20,250 nucleotides of DNA from an uncultured bacterium (GTDB lineage Bacteria > Planctomycetota > UBA1135 > GCA-002686595): positions 1-20,250 of the forward strand of contig CAJXRJ010000036.1 in the NCBI GenBank assembly GCA_913058555.1. Direction: 5' to 3'. Of this stretch, positions 15,824-20,250 are shown in pieces. The first letter of the stretch is position 1, and each line of letters opens with the position of its first letter. The position numbers and the translations under genes were made by a program. The notes under the pieces were generated by a model. The model worked only from the letters and a program-made list of their open reading frames with translations. It was not told the origin of the DNA and made no database searches.

Positions 15824-16842
15824 ATCGAGACGACCGTGATTCCGCCGCCTTTCATCTCGCAGAGGGCCTCGGGCAGCTCGTCGAGGGAGATCGTGCGCTT
15901 CAGAAGACGTCCGGGATCGACGCGGCCGTCGGTGACGAGCTTCATGACTTCCGGATAGCGCGACGCGCTGAGCCCATGGCTGCCGGACAGGACCAGCTCG
16001 CGGCCGATCACGGCGTCCATGGGCATAGGCGTCGCGCCGCCCGGTAACAGCCCCACCTGGACGTGCGTGCCCTGCTTGCGAAGGCAGAGCACCGAGTTCA
16101 CGGCGCACGTGGGGGAGCCAAGGGCGTCGATCGAGACGTGCGCGCCCCCGCCCGACAGGTCGCGGATGGCCGCGGCCACGTCGTCGACATCGCTCGCGTT
16201 GACGGTCTCGCTCGCTCCCACGGCGCGGGCGAGTTCCAGGGCGGCTGGGTCGACGTCGACGGCAATGACCCGCGCTCCCCGTGCCACTGCGATCTGGATG
16301 GCTGACAGGCCGATGCCGCCGCACCCGTGCACGGCCAGCCAGTCATCTTCTCCCACCCGTCCGCGGTCGACGACGGCGCGGTAGGACGTGACGAAGCGGC
16401 AGCCGAGGATCGACGCTACCGGGAAGCCGACGCTGTCAGGGAGCTTGACCAAGTTCGTCTCCGCAAAGGGGATCGCGACGTACTCAGCGAACGAGCCGAA
16501 GGCCGTGAAGCCGGGCTGGAAGTGCCTGTCGCAGATCTGGGTCTGGCCCGCGACACAGGTCGGACACGTCCCGCAGCCGCAGCAGAACGGCAGCGTGACG
16601 CGATCCCCCTCCGCCCAGCCGCGAACACCTGGGCCGACGGCGGCGATGACTCCCGCCAGCTCGTGCCCAGGGATGTGCGGCAGCACGATATCAGGATCCT
16701 CGCCGCGCCACCCGTGCCAGTCACTGCGACAGAGCCCTGACGCGCGCACCTCGATGACCACGCCGCCGGGCACGGGGGTGGGATCGGGGAGATCCTCGAT
16801 GGTGATCGGTCCGTTGAATTCCCGGTAGAGAGCTGCACGCAT
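15811..16842 (-). CDS. Zinc-dependent alcohol dehydrogenase (medium-chain dehydrogenase/reductase)
   Basis: The protein has 343 residues, typical for the family, and is cytoplasmic with no signal. Enzymes of this type oxidise alcohols or reduce aldehydes and ketones with NAD(P). The catalytic-zinc ligands are visible: Cys38 (ASGLCRSDWHGW), His60-Glu61 (IPGHELAGVI) and Cys148 (ILGCRFVTSYRA). The structural-zinc lobe has four cysteines at 90, 93, 96 and 104 (CGCGTCPTCVAGQTQIC). The nucleotide-binding glycine motif is HGCGGIGLSAIQIA, and an Asp-type second strand (VIAVDVDPAALELARAVGAS) favours NAD over NADP. All key residues are present, so it should be active; the substrate is not readable from sequence. 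hemB lies 65 bp upstream on the same strand, so co-transcription is possible, though no shared pathway is evident. Confidence 0.9.
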   Translation of the reverse strand: MRAALYREFNGPITIEDLPDPTPVPGGVVIEVRASGLCRSDWHGWRGEDPDIVLPHIPGHELAGVIAAVGPGVRGWAEGDRVTLPFCCGCGTCPTCVAGQTQICDRHFQPGFTAFGSFAEYVAIPFAETNLVKLPDSVGFPVASILGCRFVTSYRAVVDRGRVGEDDWLAVHGCGGIGLSAIQIAVARGARVIAVDVDPAALELARAVGASETVNASDVDDVAAAIRDLSGGGAHVSIDALGSPTCAVNSVLCLRKQGTHVQVGLLPGGATPMPMDAVIGRELVLSGSHGLSASRYPEVMKLVTDGRVDPGRLLKRTISLDELPEALCEMKGGGITVVSIPAR

Positions 16843-16907
16843 CGAAACATTGTGCCTTACGTCCGCGATTCAGCCTCGGCACTGCGGTTTGAGATCTGCG
16901 CGCGGTA

Positions 16908-17894
16908 TCAGCCTTCTTCGCGAAGCCAGTGGGCGGCGTCGAGGGCGTAGTAGGTGAGGATCATGTCGGCGCCGGCGCGTTTGATGCCGGTGAGGCTCTC
17001 CATGGCGACGGCCTTGCGGTCGAGCCAGCCGGACTGGGAGGCGGCTTCGATCATCAGGTACTCGCCGGAGACCTGGTAGGCGGCGACGGGGAGGTCGGTG
17101 GCGTCGCGGACTTCGCGGATGATGTCGAGGTACGGACCTGCGGGTTTGACCATGACCATGTCGGCGCCTTCAGACTCATCCAGGCGAAGCTCGCGCAGGG
17201 CCTCGCGGCGGTTGGCGGGGTCCATCTGATACGTCTTCTTGTCGCCGGACTTCGGGGCGGAGTCGAGGGCGCCGCGGAAGGGGCCGTAGTAGGCGGAGGC
17301 GTACTTGGCGGTGTAGGAGAGGATCGAGACGCCCTGGAAGCCCTCGGCGTCGAGGGCCTTGCGGATGGCGGCGACGCGGCCGTCCATCATGTCGCTGGGC
17401 GCGATGATGTCGGCGCCCGCGCGCGCCTGGGTGACAGCCTGGCGGCACAGCACCTCGATCGTTTCGTCGTTGAGGATCTCGCCGGACTCATCCACGATCC
17501 CGTCGTGCCCGTCGCTGCTGTAAGGGTCGAGGGCGACGTCCGTGATGAGCGTGAGTTCGGGGAAACGCTCCGACAACGAGCGCAACGTGCGCGGGATGAG
17601 GCCCTCTTCGTTCCCCACCTGAGTCCCGGTGGAGTCCTTGAGTGAATCGTCGATCTTCGGGAAGAGCACGATCGCGCGAATGCCGCGGTCCAGGGCGGTT
17701 TCCGCCGTGCGCAAGAGACCGTCCGGGGACCAGCGGGTTTGACCCGGCATCGCGTCGATGGGCGTGTCGACCGCGTCCGCGTGCAGGAACACTGGGTAGA
17801 TCAGATCCGCCGCGGTGAGGGTCGTTTCGCGTACGAGGTCGCGAAGGGCGGCGGTGCGACGGTTGCGGCGCGGGCGGTGGTGGGGAGCGGTCAT
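16908..17894 (-). CDS. hemB: Delta-aminolevulinic acid dehydratase (porphobilinogen synthase)
   Basis: From the ATG at 17894 the protein has 328 residues, the usual HemB length. It condenses two 5-aminolevulinate molecules to porphobilinogen, the second common step of tetrapyrrole synthesis, in the cytoplasm. The two active-site lysines are Lys197 (SYTAKYASAYYGPFR) and Lys250 (MVMVKPAGPYLDII). The metal loop reads DVALDPYSSDGHDGI (119-133), with Asp in place of the three cysteines of zinc-dependent enzymes. This is therefore the magnesium-type enzyme, like that of Pseudomonas. The open frame runs 113 codons further upstream, but that part is Arg-rich, overlaps the divergent DUF6090-like gene and contains a strong hairpin, so I reject it. 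MTAPHHRPRRNRRTAALRDL fits the usual HemB N-terminus. Confidence 0.95.
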   Translation of the reverse strand: MTAPHHRPRRNRRTAALRDLVRETTLTAADLIYPVFLHADAVDTPIDAMPGQTRWSPDGLLRTAETALDRGIRAIVLFPKIDDSLKDSTGTQVGNEEGLIPRTLRSLSERFPELTLITDVALDPYSSDGHDGIVDESGEILNDETIEVLCRQAVTQARAGADIIAPSDMMDGRVAAIRKALDAEGFQGVSILSYTAKYASAYYGPFRGALDSAPKSGDKKTYQMDPANRREALRELRLDESEGADMVMVKPAGPYLDIIREVRDATDLPVAAYQVSGEYLMIEAASQSGWLDRKAVAMESLTGIKRAGADMILTYYALDAAHWLREEG

Positions 17895-17910
17895 GGGAGC
17901 GAGGGCATGG

Positions 17911-17955
17911 AAAAGGGACGAGGCCCGCGCCCCGTAGGGTGCAGGCCTCGTCCCT
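17911..17955 (-). terminator. Strong stem-loop with T-tract in the hemB leader; possible attenuator or insulating terminator
   Basis: A perfect 12-bp stem (17914-17925 with 17944-17955) continues, after one C-A mismatch, into 6 more pairs (17927-17932 with 17937-17942, one G-U) and a 4-base CGTA loop. Read on the minus strand, the stem ends in CCCTTTTCC, so it is an intrinsic-terminator shape pointing at hemB. The T-tract lies 16 bases before the hemB start codon. There is no minus-strand gene between it and the divergent neighbour, so it either regulates hemB or blocks antisense transcripts from the right. Confidence 0.6.
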
Positions 17956-18029
17956 AGTCTAGCCATTGGAAGAACACGGCTCCGCATTCTTGGCGCTACT
18001 CTGCGCGGGCGTTTTGTGCGCATCAGCCC

Positions 18030-18809
18030 ATGGAAGATCCACCCTCGCCTACTCCTCTCCCTGCGCCCACCGCGAGCGGCGCGCCCCAGGCCGGCCGCGC
18101 CTCTGGAATCTACTCTGGAATTCACTCTGGGCCCCGCCCCGGGCTCGACTGGCTTCGCCTGCTGCTCGAATTCGTGATCGTCGTGGTCGGAATCTCCCTC
18201 TCGTTCTTCCTCCAGGATCTCCGCGAAGAGCACTCGATGCGAGCCGAGGAGGACCGCTTCCTGGCTGGCTTCGCCCGCGACTTCCGCGCAGATCTTGAGG
18301 TGCTCAGGTCCCGCGAGGCGCTCCTGGCATCCATGTCCACGGGGCTGCGCTCCACCATGGATTCAAAGCAGCGAGAGGAACTCACCGACAAGGACCTCGA
18401 CAGGATCATGGACGCAGGGCTCACCTACGTGGCGTTTGCTCCCTCCATGGCGACTTACCTGGAGCTTCGCCAGACGGGCGCATCCAAGCTGATTCGCGAC
18501 AAGAAGCTCCTGGGCAAGATCATCCGTTTGTACGAGACGGACTACGCCTTGGCCACCGAGTGGGACCGCATCAATCGGGACCTGGTGCTCCAGCGCATGT
18601 TCCCCTACGTCGAGGAGTTCGGCCCGGGCGTCGATGGAAGGCTCGACGGCAGCTACGCCAGTGGCTACCACTCCGTCTTCCTCGCGCTGGAGCACGAGCA
18701 GTGGTTCAAGAACTTGCTCTCGACGAACGCAATGTTCAAAGACGCGCAGAATTCGGTCTACGTCCGGCTCGCCGAGAAGATCGAGGGCATGCTCCCTCTT
18801 TTGAATTGA
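18030..18809 (+). CDS. DUF6090-like single-pass membrane protein
   Basis: The protein has 259 residues. A Pro/Ala/Ser/Gly-rich N-terminal tail (1-38) precedes one membrane helix at ~41-62 (WLRLLLEFVIVVVGISLSFFLQ). The charged helical stretch LREEHSMRAEEDRFLAGFAR, then RDFRADLEVLRS, follows at once. This arrangement, and the later motif YLELRQTGASKLIRDKKLL (143-161), match what I remember of the DUF6090 family, whose function is unknown. The rest is helical. The N-terminal tail contains a 12-bp repeated unit encoding SGIYSGIHSG. No Shine-Dalgarno precedes the ATG. It diverges from hemB (135 bp between starts) and converges on folE2, with a hairpin between. Confidence 0.7.
   Translation: MEDPPSPTPLPAPTASGAPQAGRASGIYSGIHSGPRPGLDWLRLLLEFVIVVVGISLSFFLQDLREEHSMRAEEDRFLAGFARDFRADLEVLRSREALLASMSTGLRSTMDSKQREELTDKDLDRIMDAGLTYVAFAPSMATYLELRQTGASKLIRDKKLLGKIIRLYETDYALATEWDRINRDLVLQRMFPYVEEFGPGVDGRLDGSYASGYHSVFLALEHEQWFKNLLSTNAMFKDAQNSVYVRLAEKIEGMLPLLN
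18102..18130. repeat. Degenerate 12-bp tandem repeat, about 2.4 copies
   Basis: TCTGGAATCTAC at 18102, TCTGGAATTCAC at 18114 and TCTGG at 18126 lie end to end within the N-terminal tail of the DUF6090-like gene. The unit is a multiple of three, so length changes would keep the frame. Confidence 0.6.
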
Positions 18810-18830
18810 GGCTCCACAGGCCCGGTCGAC

Positions 18831-18851
18831 GACCGCCTGCTCGAGGCGGTC
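18831..18851. terminator. Stem-loop between convergent DUF6090-like gene and folE2
   Basis: Perfect 8-bp arms GACCGCCT (18831-18838) and AGGCGGTC (18844-18851) flank a 5-base loop. It lies between the two stop codons (18809 plus, 18877 minus) and can form in both transcripts. There is no U-tract. Confidence 0.5.
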
Positions 18852-18876
18852 CACCCGTGCCGTCCTCGGTCCTGCG

Positions 18877-19839
18877 TTAGCGGGACCAGGAAGTCGAGGC
18901 GAAGGCGTCGTGGCCGTGGATGCTCTCGAAGTTGCGGGCGTGGACTTTGAAGGACTCGATGCGGTCGTCCTGCATCAGGCGCTCGGCGACGCCGCGCACC
19001 ATGTCCTCGACGAACACGGGGTTCTCGTAGGCCTCCATGGTGATCCAGCGCTCGTCGGGGCGCTTGAGGACCGGGTAGATGCGGCACGAGGCGCTCTCTT
19101 CGGCTGCGAAGATCAATTCGCCGGTGGGCATGGTGATCGGCTGGCCGTCCGCGTCCTTGCGGGTCTTGACCTCGAGGGTCAGGGCGCCTCGCTGGTTGTG
19201 GGCGCCGTATTCACTGATCTCCTTGCTGCAAGGGCAAAGGCTGGTGACGGTGACGACGACCTTCTGCACGAGGTCGATGGTCTCGCCTTCGATGGTGCCC
19301 ACAAATCCGCAGCCGATGTCGATCATGCCCTTGGACTTCGTCACGGGCGCCTCACGCTCCATGAACATCGGGAAGTCGACGGCCAGGCGGGCCTCGTTCG
19401 CCTTGAGGCGGGACTGCATGGTCTTCAGGATCCGGACCATGCCCTCGGGGTTGAGGGCGCGCTCATCGTTTTGAACGATCTCGATGAAGCGGCTCATGTG
19501 GGTGCCCTTGGATTCCGCGGGCACCGACACCGACATCTCCAGGTTCACGATGGTCGGACGGGGCGTGCCGCCGGGGTCCACCGCCATGGCGGGATAGCGC
19601 ACGTCCGTCACCCCAGCACATTCGAGCCGGATGCCGCGGGTGTCGCCGCGGCCCTGCACGTCCTCGATGGGGGCGGAGGTGATCTTGTCGGGTCGCTCGG
19701 GGCCCTCGGACCGCCTCTTCGGGTCCTCAGGGAGCCTGGGGTCAGCGGCCGAGTCGCTCGAGTCGAGGACGCGACGCGAGAAGGGCGCCTGGGCTTCCGT
19801 GCGCTCGGGCACGGAGGCAAGGTCGGATTCCTTGTACAT
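18877..19839 (-). CDS. folE2: GTP cyclohydrolase IB (FolE2)
   Basis: From the ATG at 19839 the protein has 320 residues. FolE2 converts GTP to 7,8-dihydroneopterin triphosphate, the entry to folate and, in many bacteria, queuosine, in the cytoplasm. It is the type that does not strictly need zinc, unlike FolE. The signature TSLCPCSKEISEYGAHNQRG (199-218) holds the catalytic Cys in the CPC and His214. EDVQGRGDTRGIRLECAGVT (59-78), DVRYPAM and ESTHxDx-like ends (NFESIHGHDAFAS) also match the family. Residues 1-55 (MYKESDLASVPERTEAQ and onward) are a charged, probably disordered extension; family members normally begin near the EDVQ segment. The open frame reaches 19998, but MYKESD is the more plausible start. 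A later start is also possible. There is no clear Shine-Dalgarno. Confidence 0.93.
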   Translation of the reverse strand: MYKESDLASVPERTEAQAPFSRRVLDSSDSAADPRLPEDPKRRSEGPERPDKITSAPIEDVQGRGDTRGIRLECAGVTDVRYPAMAVDPGGTPRPTIVNLEMSVSVPAESKGTHMSRFIEIVQNDERALNPEGMVRILKTMQSRLKANEARLAVDFPMFMEREAPVTKSKGMIDIGCGFVGTIEGETIDLVQKVVVTVTSLCPCSKEISEYGAHNQRGALTLEVKTRKDADGQPITMPTGELIFAAEESASCRIYPVLKRPDERWITMEAYENPVFVEDMVRGVAERLMQDDRIESFKVHARNFESIHGHDAFASTSWSR

Positions 19840-20250
19840 GGTTTGGACTTCGCCGGAATTGCGGAGAAGGAGGCGCGATCCCGGCCGATCCGGAACTGCG
19901 GGCTCCCAGTGCCCCCCCGTGAAACGGCTACGAATCAAAGGAAAATCACGCCCTGGGGAGCGCGACGGGGTCTTAACCGGGGCCGAACGAGCGGCCATGG
20001 GGCCCAGAAACGATCGCGGGCAGGCGATCGCGAAGGGCCGCGCTCAGTATGGAGCGAGTCCACGAATATTCCACCGGGTTTCGTGTTCAGGCCCGATCCG
20101 GGCGGGCCGCAGTAGACTTCCGCGCCACAGCCGTCCACAAATGAGTTAGGTATCGGGCCCCGGGAGCCTCCTCTCGGCCCGGTCCCCGTCCCCACGGACC
20201 ACCGGGCCGACCGCTCTGAGCCGTCCCGAACCCCGCGCACCCCACGATCC
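19840..20250. other. Region upstream of folE2 to the window edge, 411 bp, no gene recognised
   Basis: No open frame here looks like a real protein. The stretch should carry the folE2 promoter. It contains a compact inverted-repeat structure: CGATCGC/GCGATCG (20011-20017 with 20024-20030, 6-base loop), enclosed by GGCCC/GGGCC (20001-20005 with 20035-20039). GCGGCC at 19991-19996 can alternatively pair with GGCCGC at 20036-20041. Beyond 20045 the sequence is GC-rich with no structure I can support; a gene may begin just outside the window. Confidence 0.35.

Noticed and set aside
17895..18233. Upstream extension of the hemB frame to 18233
   Set aside because: The extra 113 residues are low-complexity and Arg-rich, cross a strong hairpin and overlap the divergent DUF6090-like gene.
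18910..20115. A 401-codon plus-strand open frame antisense to folE2 and its leader
   Set aside because: FolE2 on the other strand has full catalytic motifs. The antisense product is His/Val/Gly/Ala-rich with no fold or motif, as expected from GC-rich codon bias.

Overview
This 20,250-base window is GC-rich and densely coded. It most likely comes from a member of the Planctomycetota, although no rRNA or ribosomal protein gene is present to prove this. Three things point there. One is a secreted beta-propeller-repeat protein ending in a 'TSNFTNG' C-terminal module that I associate with that phylum. Another is an ECF sigma factor fused through a membrane segment to carboxypeptidase-regulatory-like repeats. 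The third is a small zinc-ribbon protein with a C-terminal membrane anchor. Shine-Dalgarno sequences are weak or absent before almost every gene, and many proteins are exported or membrane-anchored. Long open frames antisense to genes are common but look like GC-bias shadows.

Layout. Positions 1-2726 (minus strand) hold three exported proteins: a cut-off signal-peptide protein, an RTX-like lipoprotein, and a membrane-anchored carboxypeptidase-regulatory-like protein. A Maf/YceF nucleotide pyrophosphatase diverges from them across only 30 bp. Positions 3732-6909 (plus) hold a group II PLP-dependent amino-acid decarboxylase of the glutamate/cysteine-sulfinate type and then a sodium:solute symporter; a large hairpin ends this block. 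Positions 7025-7873 (minus) hold an unrecognised two-helix membrane protein and a possible 40-residue upstream gene. Position 8186 begins an exported lipoprotein nitrilase, which converges on a beta-propeller protein (9095-10005) whose signal peptide lies in a different frame from its body.

Positions 10151-13129 encode the 992-residue sigma-factor/membrane/repeat fusion, the most striking object in the window. It converges on the zinc-ribbon protein (13224-13559). Minus-strand genes follow: a secreted coiled-coil protein with STN-like modules (13655-15598), a zinc alcohol dehydrogenase (15811-16842), and hemB (16908-17894), which has a strong stem-loop plus T-tract just upstream of its start. 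A DUF6090-like membrane protein (18030-18809, plus) converges on folE2 (18877-19839, minus).

How the genes fit together. Housekeeping functions are tetrapyrrole synthesis (HemB), pterin/folate or queuosine entry (FolE2) and nucleotide-pool cleaning (Maf). Around them lies envelope biology: lipoproteins, propeller and regulatory-repeat proteins, and the membrane-tethered sigma factor, which could couple an extracytoplasmic signal directly to transcription. The symporter and decarboxylase may form an amino-acid uptake and decarboxylation pair. I saw no mobile element, CRISPR array, tRNA or rRNA.
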